Origin: an uncultured Lachnospiraceae bacterium
GTDB lineage: Bacteria > Bacillota > Clostridia > Lachnospirales > Lachnospiraceae
Length of the DNA: 64,000 nucleotides
Direction of reading: 5' to 3'
Assembly (NCBI GenBank): GCA_910576815.1
Contig: CAJTKA010000002.1
Coordinates: forward strand, 124,001 to 188,000
Made by a program: the position numbers and the translations under genes. This document shows, one piece after another, positions 25,877-34,011 of this stretch (the first letter of the stretch is position 1; each line of letters opens with the position of its first letter). Under the pieces are notes generated by a model. It was not told the DNA's origin. It was given only the letters and a program-made list of their open reading frames with translations, and ran no database searches.

Positions 25877-28201
25877 TCATTCCGCAAGCCTTGCCGTTCC
25901 GTAAGCTGCCGGCGTCGACCAGCAGGTATTGGTGGTGTCGTACCAGTTCAGCATTCCGAGCCTTGCCCCGTTCTTACAGTCATTGATCTGCACTTCAAAC
26001 CCGATGAGATCCCCGACTTTAGGCTTGATCACCGTCCACGCGATTGCCATCTCTACCATGTATCCGTCGTTTGTCAGCTGCACCTGCGAGATGATATAAT
26101 CTTCCTTGCAGTCCTCCCCGTTAAAGGAGCGAGCATTCTCAAAGTTGACGCGGTACTGCTTGTCATCAGGCTCATATCCCATTGCCTTATCATTCTTCTC
26201 GTCAACAAACACCTCGATGGAATCCTGAAGATGTACCTCCTGCGCCGACGCGTCAAGATTCGGATCCGTGACCTCCATCAACACATACAAAGCATCCTCA
26301 TCCCACAGCGCCTTTGCCGTCGCGGATGCCTCAGGCTGTCCGCCCTCCGCGCTCACGATCGACAGCGCAAGTTCCTGTGCCTGATCCCAAGCGGCTTCCC
26401 CGACACCGTCCACGGTCACACTTCCCTTACCGATGGTCACAAAAGGTTTTAAGATCAGCTTACCAAAGGCATCGCTGCTGTTATCCTGATTGTTTTCTGT
26501 ATCATTCCAGGAAACAAGCCGCTCCCCATCCTGCACCCTGACATCCATCCTCACTTCACCGTATGCTTCCAGAGTCTCTGCCTCCACGAAAAATTCCGCC
26601 TCATATCCCTTGTCTGTTTCCTTAACGGCGCTTCTTTCCATGGTATCTGTGATCACATCGCCCTCCGACAGCTGCACATACAGTCTCACTTCATCCCTAT
26701 CGTCAGCCTTCGCATCCTCTACCGCGACTTTAACGCCGAGCCCTTTCTCATTCCATATGGGTGCAAACGAAGCCCTTGTCTCATCATCTCCAAATACGAT
26801 TTCAGAAGCCGCCTCGTAATCGTACATCTGCAATGCCTGCGCACTGTGTATGACAGGCCCTAATCTGGAGGCGTCCACAAATGCCCAGAATGCGGGCTTT
26901 GGTTGATACTGCGCATCAAACAAAAGCGGGCACTGTACTCTTCTGCCGTCGGCGGAACCGCCCACCGAATTAGAATACTGTAACCAGCTATGGCCATCGT
27001 CGGTCCCCCAGAACACAATGGCAGTGATCGGGATCCCTTCCTGTTTCAGGCTCACGACCGCCTCATGCAGGGAGCGGTACACAGATGCCTGCTTGGCATA
27101 TTCCTCCTCCGGGTCGCTCCCGTCGAAATCATTGCTCGATTTCAAGTCAAGTTCCGTGATCTGGATCTCATCCACCAGCGCCGCATACTTGCCGGCACAC
27201 TCCTTAAATTCAGCGGCGGAAAAGTTCATATCATAATGTCCCTGCATCCCCATGCCGTCGATCCGCGCATCGGGGTTAGCCTTGATCTGCCCGATCAGCT
27301 TACAGATCCCTTCCGCCTTGGTCAGATTGGTATCGTTATAGTCATTATAGAAAAGTTTGATATGGGCAGGCGCATACCGATTGGCATACACAAACGCCGA
27401 TTCGATAAATTCCGCGCTTTGAAACACCTGATACCAGGAAGATTCGGTACGCAGACCGCCGTCGCTGTCATTGACCGCCTCGTTGACGACATCCCAGGCG
27501 TAGATCATGCCCTGAAACTCGCTGTCTGCTCCCTCGTAGTGCTCCATCACATCTTTTATGTAATGTTCCAGGCGGGCCAGCATGGTCTCCTTGTCCACAT
27601 AAGGCTTATTTTCCTTATAATCCTCATGGAAAAACCATTCCGGCGTCTGGGAATGCCACACCAACACATGGCCTCTGACCATGATCTTCTGTCCGTCTCT
27701 GCCGACGGTATCATTGTATGCCTTGATTTCTTTTAACATCGCGTCGGCCACTGAAAAATCAAGGACCGGAAAACCGTCGTCGCCGATCTTAGGCTGGTAT
27801 CCCAAAAAGGAATCCGGCTTCATCTCGTTTTCCATGGTGACACTGTTAAACTGCCCCTTTACCAGTTCCATCCTGGCTTGGTCCGAGATGGCATTCGCCG
27901 GCACGCAGACACCCACCCTGCCGCCAAAATCTCTGGCAAACGCATAACGCAGCGTCAGTTCATCCTCCGCACCCCACTCAAAGGTCTGCGGATCCTGTAT
28001 CTGTATCGCGGCCTGTGTCTGATTCTGCGGCTGCTCTACCTCCTGTTCCTGTGCCGTGTCCTGCGGCTGCCCTGCCGTCTGCTCCTTTGCCGTATCCGCT
28101 GACTGTGTTCCACCGCCCGCGCTACAGCCGGCCAGAACAAGGGCCAAACCAATCGGTGCCAGCTTCCTACTCCAATATTTTATCCGTCTTCCTTTTCTCA
28201 T
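25877..28201 (-). CDS. GH10 endo-xylanase lipoprotein with CBM9-like domain
   Basis: 774 residues. A lipoprotein signal ends in LVLAGC with Cys26 as lipid site, so it is displayed on the cell surface. A Gln/Thr-rich spacer follows, then a GH10 barrel (about 75-440) with acid/base Glu in AWDVVNEAVND and nucleophile Glu in IQITELDLKSS. The C-terminal ~200 residues resemble CBM9-type domains (DSIEVFVDEKNDK, YRVNFENARSF). It hydrolyses xylan at the surface. The ATG at 28201 has AGGAG 7 bases upstream. It appears to be a single gene with no sugar transporter alongside. Confidence 0.93.
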   Translation of the reverse strand: MRKGRRIKYWSRKLAPIGLALVLAGCSAGGGTQSADTAKEQTAGQPQDTAQEQEVEQPQNQTQAAIQIQDPQTFEWGAEDELTLRYAFARDFGGRVGVCVPANAISDQARMELVKGQFNSVTMENEMKPDSFLGYQPKIGDDGFPVLDFSVADAMLKEIKAYNDTVGRDGQKIMVRGHVLVWHSQTPEWFFHEDYKENKPYVDKETMLARLEHYIKDVMEHYEGADSEFQGMIYAWDVVNEAVNDSDGGLRTESSWYQVFQSAEFIESAFVYANRYAPAHIKLFYNDYNDTNLTKAEGICKLIGQIKANPDARIDGMGMQGHYDMNFSAAEFKECAGKYAALVDEIQITELDLKSSNDFDGSDPEEEYAKQASVYRSLHEAVVSLKQEGIPITAIVFWGTDDGHSWLQYSNSVGGSADGRRVQCPLLFDAQYQPKPAFWAFVDASRLGPVIHSAQALQMYDYEAASEIVFGDDETRASFAPIWNEKGLGVKVAVEDAKADDRDEVRLYVQLSEGDVITDTMERSAVKETDKGYEAEFFVEAETLEAYGEVRMDVRVQDGERLVSWNDTENNQDNSSDAFGKLILKPFVTIGKGSVTVDGVGEAAWDQAQELALSIVSAEGGQPEASATAKALWDEDALYVLMEVTDPNLDASAQEVHLQDSIEVFVDEKNDKAMGYEPDDKQYRVNFENARSFNGEDCKEDYIISQVQLTNDGYMVEMAIAWTVIKPKVGDLIGFEVQINDCKNGARLGMLNWYDTTNTCWSTPAAYGTARLAE

Positions 28202-28314
28202 TTTCCTTCTCCTTTGGTCTCTCATTAAGACTCTGCGCCCATACTCCGCGCTGTTAATGATTTTAGTACAACGGATGATTGATTTCATTATAAATATTGC
28301 CATTGTTTCTGCAC

Positions 28315-28767
28315 TTATTGCTCTATTTGGACTTTTTCGATTTCTCTTAACCTCTCATTGATGCTCCCGGCCTCCTTACGGCTGAACAGATAAAATACAG
28401 ACCACATCACGGCAAAGGTGACGCAGGCAACCAGAAGCTCCCAAATAAGATAGCCGTTTGACTGCATGGGAATCCATGAAAGCCGATGCGCAACGGCAAA
28501 GAAGGTGCCCGTCCCCACAAAGAAATGAATGCCCACTTTCGCAAACAGAGAAGGCCGCTCCCAGCCATACACAATGGGCGTGCTGCCGTAACCGATCCCC
28601 ACAAGAACCGATCCCGCGGCATGCCTCGGATACGCTTCCAGAATCGAAAACAGAAACTCTTTTCCCTGCAGGTAGTAAGCAAACAGGCAGAAGAAAACAA
28701 AAAAAGTACAGCCCCATAAAATGCCGCGCAGCAGATATTTCATCCATGTTCTGACAGAATATTTCAT
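28315..28767 (-). CDS. DUF3021 family membrane protein
   Basis: 150 residues with four hydrophobic spans (WGCTFFVFFCLFAYYL, AGSVLVGIGYGSTPIVY, VGIHFFVGTGTFFAVAH, LLVACVTFAVMWSVFYLF) and a charged tail. DUF3021 proteins are regularly paired with LytTR regulators and probably act as membrane inhibitors or sensors for them. Its start overlaps the lytTR stop by 4 bases. Confidence 0.85.
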   Translation of the reverse strand: MKYSVRTWMKYLLRGILWGCTFFVFFCLFAYYLQGKEFLFSILEAYPRHAAGSVLVGIGYGSTPIVYGWERPSLFAKVGIHFFVGTGTFFAVAHRLSWIPMQSNGYLIWELLVACVTFAVMWSVFYLFSRKEAGSINERLREIEKVQIEQ

Positions 28768-29213
28768 TGTAATCCCAGCCTTTCTTTGAATGATTTGCGA
28801 AAACTTCTGGAAATATAGTCCTCCATTCCGTTTTTCATGACCAGTTCCAGCGACCCGTTAAACCCGGCGGACACATGGCTGATCCGCCTGATATTGACGA
28901 TCGCGGATTTCGAGACGCGGACAAAGGCTTCTCCCAGATACCGTTCCATCTCATAGAGCGGCCGATCCAGCCTGTATCTGTTTTTTAGCTTGTCATAACA
29001 GATCACTTCCCGCCCCTCCGTGCGGATCAATTCTAAACCGCCCGGCTCCAAAAAATAAGTCTTGCCGTCTCTTACGGCAGTAAGCGGCAGCAAGTCTGCT
29101 CCCTCCTTCTCCAGGATGGAAACTGCCTCGGCGACCGCGGGGGACATCTGCCGCAGATATAAAACGGCATGCGGATCCGTACAGGCCGCATGGATATTGC
29201 ATTCTACTCTCAT
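28764..29213 (-). CDS. LytTR-family transcriptional regulator
   Basis: 149 residues. There is no receiver domain. The C-terminal LytTR DNA-binding domain (about 50-149) includes LELIRTEGREVICYDKLKNR, the FVRVSKSAIVNIRRI core and ISRSFRKSFKERLG. The ATG at 29213 has GGAG 7 bases upstream. It is coupled to the DUF3021 gene and divergent from an ABC-2 exporter operon, which is its likely target. Its leader holds a 19-base block also found upstream of the GNAT gene. Confidence 0.88.
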   Translation of the reverse strand: MRVECNIHAACTDPHAVLYLRQMSPAVAEAVSILEKEGADLLPLTAVRDGKTYFLEPGGLELIRTEGREVICYDKLKNRYRLDRPLYEMERYLGEAFVRVSKSAIVNIRRISHVSAGFNGSLELVMKNGMEDYISRSFRKSFKERLGLQ

Positions 29214-29347
29214 TGTGAAACTCCTCGTCTGTGCACTGCTCATTGCCTTCGCGTACATCTTAACACATAATTCGCAGATCGTGGGTGCATTTGAGACAGG
29301 AAATCCTACCACTTACGCATCGCAGTCAGCCGCTCCCCCATAAGGCG

Positions 29348-29376
29348 TTGAATCACGGAAAGGCGCGTGATAGAAT
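29348..29376 (+). promoter_or_regulatory. Promoter of ABC exporter with operator-like palindrome
   Basis: TTGAAT (29348-29353), a 17-base spacer and TAGAAT (29371-29376). The inverted repeat ATCACG-N8-CGTGAT (29352-29371) fills the spacer, so a bound regulator would block or reshape the promoter. Confidence 0.65.
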
Positions 29377-29421
29377 GACGCCAACTTCAAACAACGAGAA
29401 AACCATGGTAAGGAGGTATCT

Positions 29422-30195
29422 ATGTCTCAAATCATAGTACAGGCAGAGCATCTGCATCTGTCTTACAAAAATGTCCGCGCCGTACAGGATGTGTCCTTTT
29501 CCCTGAAGGAAGGGGAAGTTTTGGCCGTCGTCGGCGCAAACGGCTCAGGGAAAACATCCACCATCGAATGTGTGGAGGGTCTGCGGAAGCCTGACAGCGG
29601 TTCCGTTCAGGTATTCGGGCAAGATCCCTGGTCTCATCGACGGGAAGTCTACCGCAAAATCGGCATCCAGTTACAGGAAACCGAATATCCCGCCAAGATC
29701 CGGGTGGAAGAACTGTGCCGCCTGTATGCCGGCTTCTATGAGCGGCCCGCCGATTGGGAAGGACTGCTTTCCCAGATGGATCTGGAAGAAAAGAGAAAAC
29801 GCACGGTGAGTAAACTTTCCGGCGGTGAAAAGCAGCGTCTTTCGGTATTATTGGCTTTGATGGGAAGACCCAGGCTTTTGATCCTGGACGAACTGACTAC
29901 AGGGCTTGATCCGGAGGTCAGGCAGAATATGTGGGAAACCTTTCGTGCCATTCGGGATAACGGCGTCGCCATTCTTCTGGTCTCGCATTATCTGGATGAA
30001 GTCGAGGCCCTGGCTGACCGTATGCTCTATCTGGAGCAGGGCAAGCAGCTGTTTTTCGGTTCTCAGGCGGAATTTCGGAAATGGGCAAAGGCACGGATCG
30101 CTCCCGAAGACCTGCCGGGGGACTGCTCCCTGGAAAAGCTCTATTTACAGATCGTTCCCAAAACAACAGGTATAACAATGGAGGGTATCTTATGA
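29422..30195 (+). CDS. ABC exporter ATP-binding protein
   Basis: 257 residues. Walker A GANGSGKTSTIECVEG, signature LSGGEKQRLSVL and Walker B LLILDELTTGLD are clear; the usual DEP is DEL here. AAGGAGG precedes the ATG. The stop overlaps the start of the ABC-2 permease (ATGA), so they form one transporter. This family is typically controlled by adjacent LytTR or GntR regulators and exports peptides or drugs. Confidence 0.9.
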   Translation: MSQIIVQAEHLHLSYKNVRAVQDVSFSLKEGEVLAVVGANGSGKTSTIECVEGLRKPDSGSVQVFGQDPWSHRREVYRKIGIQLQETEYPAKIRVEELCRLYAGFYERPADWEGLLSQMDLEEKRKRTVSKLSGGEKQRLSVLLALMGRPRLLILDELTTGLDPEVRQNMWETFRAIRDNGVAILLVSHYLDEVEALADRMLYLEQGKQLFFGSQAEFRKWAKARIAPEDLPGDCSLEKLYLQIVPKTTGITMEGIL

Positions 30196-30959
30196 ACACA
30201 ATGGACATGAAACGGTTTTTATTCACCTGCAAAATAGAATTTGTATTGATGGTACGGAATTTTTTCGGGTTTTTCTTTGGCCTGATCTTTCCTTTGATGA
30301 TGTTAGTACTGTTCGGTTCGATCTTTGGAAATCAGCCGTTCTCGCCAGGCTCCGATCTGCGAATGATGGATCTCTCCATTCCCGGCTACGCCGTGATGGT
30401 CATGGGGGTTGCGGGGCTGATGTCCTTTCCCCTGACTTTGGCAGAATGCAAAGAAAAGAAAATTTACAAACGGTTTGACGCCACTCCTGTCGGAAAGGCG
30501 CACATCATCCTGGCACAGATCACGGTGAATCTCCTCCTGACCGTCCTGGGGATCGCCATCCTTTTGGCTGCCGGAAAACTTCTCTATCAGCTGCAGATCC
30601 AGGGCGATATCCTGTCGATTGCCGTGTCCGCGCTACTCTCCATCGCGGCCATGTTTGCCATGGGTTTTCTGTTTACCGCCGTCGGAAAGGACGCAAAGCT
30701 CACTCACTTGCTGTGCTATCTGTTTTACTTTGTGATGCTCTTTCTCTCCGGCGCAACGGTGCCTGCCATGCTCTTTCCCGAGCAGATCCGCAAGCTCTCA
30801 CAGCTTCTGCCCATGACCCATGCCGTCGATCTGATGCAGGGCGTTTTTGTGGGAAACAGTCTGTCCATGCACGGTAAGGAACTGTTGATCCTCGGCGGAA
30901 TCTGTCTGGTATTTTACGGCGTGGGAGCCCTTTGCTATACAAAGCGGGACTGGACTTAA
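30192..30959 (+). CDS. ABC-2 type permease
   Basis: 255 residues with six membrane spans. The first is GFFFGLIFPLMMLVLFGSIF, and the family block GYAVMVMGVAGLMSFPLTL and the LPMTHAVDLMQGVF region near the end are typical of ABC-2 drug exporters. The ATG at 30192 lies in the ATPase stop. Its stop overlaps the converging DUF3021-like gene by 4 bases. Confidence 0.88.
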   Translation: MNTMDMKRFLFTCKIEFVLMVRNFFGFFFGLIFPLMMLVLFGSIFGNQPFSPGSDLRMMDLSIPGYAVMVMGVAGLMSFPLTLAECKEKKIYKRFDATPVGKAHIILAQITVNLLLTVLGIAILLAAGKLLYQLQIQGDILSIAVSALLSIAAMFAMGFLFTAVGKDAKLTHLLCYLFYFVMLFLSGATVPAMLFPEQIRKLSQLLPMTHAVDLMQGVFVGNSLSMHGKELLILGGICLVFYGVGALCYTKRDWT

Positions 30960-31441
30960 ACAGTCCGTCCCCCGCCTGCCTGATATTCCTGTAATTTACT
31001 GTTGAGCCGCTGCGTCTCCTTTTTATGCCAGTTCCATACCACGGCAGATACAACGGCAAACACTACCAAGATTCCAAACGCCATCACTGCCAGCATGGGC
31101 AGGTTTCCTCTCTCGATCCAGCCAAAGTGATAACCGCCGCCCAACACTACGACAATGATATACAGATAATGCAGGAATTTCCAGCACAGGATACTTGTGC
31201 GGCCAACCTCCCGTCTGGTGTAAAAAAAGTTGCCCAGACAGCATACAAAGGCTATCAGTGGAAGCTGCCAAAGGATATCCACACTGACCCGCGGGTCGCC
31301 CGGCCAGAAAACCTTGATGTAAGCCGCACTGACCAGAACACTTCCCGTTGTCACCATGCAGAATGTCAGCAGGATTTCCCTGATCCATCTTCTAATCGAT
31401 TCAGGCATCATATTCTCCATTCCAGAACACTTATCTTTCAC
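30956..31441 (-). CDS. DUF3021-like membrane protein, second copy
   Basis: 161 residues counted from a GTG at 31441, which has AGGAG 7 bases upstream; an ATG at 31408 is an alternative. Four membrane spans match the DUF3021 layout (LLTFCMVTTGSVLVSAAYI, LWQLPLIAFVCCLGNFFY, CWKFLHYLYIIVVVLGGGY, VMAFGILVVFAVVSAVVW). It would normally be partnered by a LytTR regulator. Here the upstream gene is the damaged ABC-LytTR chimera. Confidence 0.7.
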   Translation of the reverse strand: MKDKCSGMENMMPESIRRWIREILLTFCMVTTGSVLVSAAYIKVFWPGDPRVSVDILWQLPLIAFVCCLGNFFYTRREVGRTSILCWKFLHYLYIIVVVLGGGYHFGWIERGNLPMLAVMAFGILVVFAVVSAVVWNWHKKETQRLNSKLQEYQAGGGRTV

Positions 31442-31527
31442 AATCTCTCTCCTTTTCACATTTCAAACAGAGTCCGTTCTCTTTCGCGCCCATGGCGCGC
31501 CTGCCGTTTCCGTCACTCGCAGACTGT

Positions 31528-32065
31528 CTACATACCGAGCCGCCTTTTTAACAACGGTACATACTGCCTGGAAATGATGAGTTTTTCCCCGTTTTTCATC
31601 TGCGCCTCAAAACGCCCGCCGAAATCAGGCGCGAACTGCTTCACCTTGGCGAGATTGATGATCACCGACTTAGAGGCGCGGAAAAAGTCCGTATTCGCAT
31701 ACTCTTCCTCGATCTCGTACAACTTATATTTGACTTCGTATACGCCCTGTTCCAAATAAAGAAACACTTTATTATCCACGGATTCAAAATAGTAGACATC
31801 CCCCGCATCGATCTGCCTGACCACACCGATCTTCCTGCGGATCGCTTCATTGTCCTTTCCCAGACGATAGCCGCAGATTTCTGCCGCTCCCGCTGTCTGC
31901 GCATATAGCGTACAAAGCATATTGATGGTGGTGGACTTACCCGCGCCGTTGACCCCCCAGAAAGCCGAATAAATCTCCCTTCTCCACGAGGAAGTTGATG
32001 TCATCCACCGCCTTGACCTCCCCAAACCGCTTGACCAGATGTTCCACTCTGACTGCCGTTTCCAT
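31528..32065 (-). pseudogene. Chimeric ABC ATPase / LytTR gene with frameshift
   Basis: From an ATG at 32065 the frame reads as the start of an ABC ATPase (METAVRVEHLVKRFGEVKAV ... GDLFGFLG). A run of six G (minus strand, 31953-31958) then shifts the frame. The next frame continues with Walker A GVNGAGKSTTINMLC up to RRKIGVV near 31813. There it joins directly to a LytTR DNA-binding domain (QIDAGDVYYFESVDNKVF ... FFRASKSVIINLAKV ... FGGRFEAQMKNGEK). The rest of the ATPase and the start of the LytTR gene are missing. A deletion plus a slip explains this best. Confidence 0.85.
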
Positions 32066-32091
32066 ACACGACAGGCACAAAAAGAAAGGAA

Positions 32092-32119
32092 TTGTCTTTT
32101 ACAAAATATATGATATACT
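32092..32119 (+). promoter_or_regulatory. Promoter of hemerythrin gene
   Basis: TTGTCT (32092-32097), a 16-base spacer and TATACT (32114-32119), about 35 bases before the ATG, with AAAGGAGG as ribosome site. Confidence 0.65.
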
Positions 32120-32152
32120 TAATGCGAAGCCCGCGATAAAGGAGGTTTTCTC

Positions 32153-32968
32153 ATGTATTATTTTACCGACGACTGCCTGATCGGTGTGGAAGCTATAGAC
32201 AACGAGCACCGCGAACTGTTTCGTATCATCAACGACACGCAGGAGCTTTTAGACAATCAGATCATAAACGACAAATATGACCGTATTCTCGAGATGGTGG
32301 AACGTCTGGAGCAATATGCAGAAGAACATTTTCAGCACGAGGAGGAGTATATGGAGACCATACATCACCCCGAGCTGAATCTGCAGAAACGTCAGCATCT
32401 TTTCTTCCGCGACAAAATAAACGGTATCACGAACTCTTTTTCCTCAGATCATGCACAGCAGGAAGTACTGGAGGATCTGCTGCGCTATCTCGTGACCTGG
32501 CTGTACCGCCACATCATCAGCTCTGATCTGATGATCGGCAAATTAAAGCCCTCGGAGGAACGCTGCGCACCGATATTTACGGATACCTACCTGACAGACA
32601 TCCCGATCATCGACAAAGAACATAAAGAACTGTTCCGTATCATCGGCGATGTGTACCGTATCATGACCGATGAACTGGCCTTTGACAAATACGATGAGAT
32701 CATACGTCTGTTGGATGAGCTAAGGGAATACACGAAATTCCACTTTCAGGACGAAGAACTCTACATGGAAAGCATTCACTACGAAGGGTTGGAAGCGCAG
32801 AAACGGGCGCATGAGGCCTTTATCTCCAGGTTGGATGAAATGGACTTAGACCACATCGATGAAAACCAGCAGGAAACGCTGGAGGATCTGATGGAATTTC
32901 TGACGGAGTGGCTGGTCAACCACATTTTACACAGTGATAAGAAAATCGGTAAAGGGGCGCAGGCTTAG
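32153..32968 (+). CDS. Tandem bacteriohemerythrin
   Basis: 271 residues made of two hemerythrin domains. Domain 1 (1-125) has ligands in IDNEHRELF, EEHFQHEEEYM, QKRQHLFF and YRHIISSDLMIG. Domain 2 (140-271) repeats them in IDKEHKELF, KFHFQDEELYM, QKRAHEAF and VNHILHSDKKIG. Each should hold a di-iron site that binds oxygen reversibly. In an anaerobe this suggests oxygen sensing or scavenging. There is no partner domain, so it is a free cytoplasmic protein in a single-gene unit. Confidence 0.92.
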   Translation: MYYFTDDCLIGVEAIDNEHRELFRIINDTQELLDNQIINDKYDRILEMVERLEQYAEEHFQHEEEYMETIHHPELNLQKRQHLFFRDKINGITNSFSSDHAQQEVLEDLLRYLVTWLYRHIISSDLMIGKLKPSEERCAPIFTDTYLTDIPIIDKEHKELFRIIGDVYRIMTDELAFDKYDEIIRLLDELREYTKFHFQDEELYMESIHYEGLEAQKRAHEAFISRLDEMDLDHIDENQQETLEDLMEFLTEWLVNHILHSDKKIGKGAQA

Positions 32969-32981
32969 CGCCCCTCTTTTT
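32954..32981 (+). terminator. Terminator of hemerythrin gene
   Basis: GGGGCGC (32954-32960) pairs with GCGCCCC (32968-32974), followed by TCTTTTT. The stem overlaps the stop codon of the gene. Confidence 0.85.
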
Positions 32982-32986
32982 ACGTC

Positions 32987-33313
32987 TCAGGCAAACAGAT
33001 ACTGATATTTGCGCCGCTGCATACGTATGAGGTCTCCGACTCGTTTTTTCGTTTCGAGCGGATATTCTGCGTCCGCCTCTAAAAGTCTTTCCACATCGGC
33101 ATTGGTAAATCGGAATTTCAGATGCTGTCCGTAGCGTTTTTCCACCGCGTCCCAGGTATTTCCCAAACGCCCGCAGGCCTGTCAGCTGTTCCACCTGCTG
33201 CGTCAAAAACACTGCCCTGTTTTCCACTTCTTCCCGCTGTACCATTTCAGTTGATTGCCTTTTGAGGACTGTCTGCACGGTCCGCCTGCATCCCCTTCAA
33301 ACAAAGTCACCAT
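32987..33313 (-). pseudogene. Remnant of HipA-like kinase gene
   Basis: An ATG at 33313 overlaps the stop of the XRE gene. It opens with MVTLFEGDAGGPCRQSSKGN, the usual start of small HipA/CtkA-like kinases that follow such regulators, but this frame stops after 36 residues. A C-terminal piece in another frame (GQHLKFRFTNADVERLLEAD ... RRKYQYLFA) ends at 32987 and is itself reached by a further shift near 33160-33172. Roughly the whole catalytic middle is missing. Confidence 0.65.
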
Positions 33314-33891
33314 GTCTGATTCCTCTCTACCCGAAGCCAAAAATCATCGTCCGCCATCCTGCCCTCCGTCTTTTCTATGATCATCAGCGGATCATAAAAA
33401 GGCAGATTCAGTTCCTCCAACATCAGTTTCATCTTATCTCTGCTTTTCGGAAAACAACGGGATTCCAAAAATGCCTCGTACTGCTCATAGGTGGGAGCCT
33501 CGATTTTCCCGAACGCACGACACATCACATCCTTTGTATAATGATAGACGCGCACCTGCTTCTCCTGCTGCGACACATCAATGATGCTGCAGATATCTTC
33601 TTCCCTTCCGTAGTAAAGACGCAGCGGTGTCTGACACTGCGGCATTCGGAAACGCTCGATGCAGCCGGGGTCTTCCCGTATCAATCTGCACAGTGTCACG
33701 ATTTCACCCTTGATAGGCGTTTTCTGTATCTCCCACCGTTCTATCGTCTTTACGGAGACATTGGCAAAACAGGCAAACGCCGCCTACGTCAGGCCAAGCA
33801 TCTTTCGCAGACGTTTGATTTCCCCGGCGGTGATCGTATTCGCTATGACATATTTCTGCTGCTGTTTTTCTACTGCATCCTCTCTTGCCAT
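33307..33891 (-). pseudogene. XRE-type regulator with amber codon
   Basis: From ATG 33891 the protein begins MAREDAVEKQQQKYVIANTI, enters a Cro/CI helix-turn-helix (EIKRLRKMLGLT), then meets TAG at 33784-33786 where homologues have Gln (CAG to TAG). The same frame resumes AAFACFANVSVKTIERWE and continues to a C-terminal region ending ADDDFWLRVERNQTW at 33307. The single base change is the only defect seen. A restart at the GTG near 33699 would lack the DNA-binding part. Confidence 0.8.
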
Positions 33892-33924
33892 CTTCCACCC
33901 ATTCTCTCGATTGTAATCTGATGT

Positions 33925-33963
33925 AAAAAACAGGCGCCACCATTCATTGATCGTGACACCTGT
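33925..33963 (-). terminator. Terminator after ackA
   Basis: On the minus strand ACAGGTGTCAC (33963-33953) pairs with GTGGCGCCTGT (33940-33930) with two wobble pairs, followed by six T residues. It closes the pta-ackA transcript. Confidence 0.8.
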
Positions 33964-34011
33964 TCTTCTTTGGTTTAATCTACCACAGCACTTCTGTGTG
34001 ACTCTTCCGCA

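Noticed and set aside
33246..33306. Independent short gene between the kinase remnant and the XRE gene
   Set aside because: It matches the start of a HipA-like kinase and overlaps the regulator stop, so it belongs to the same decayed gene.
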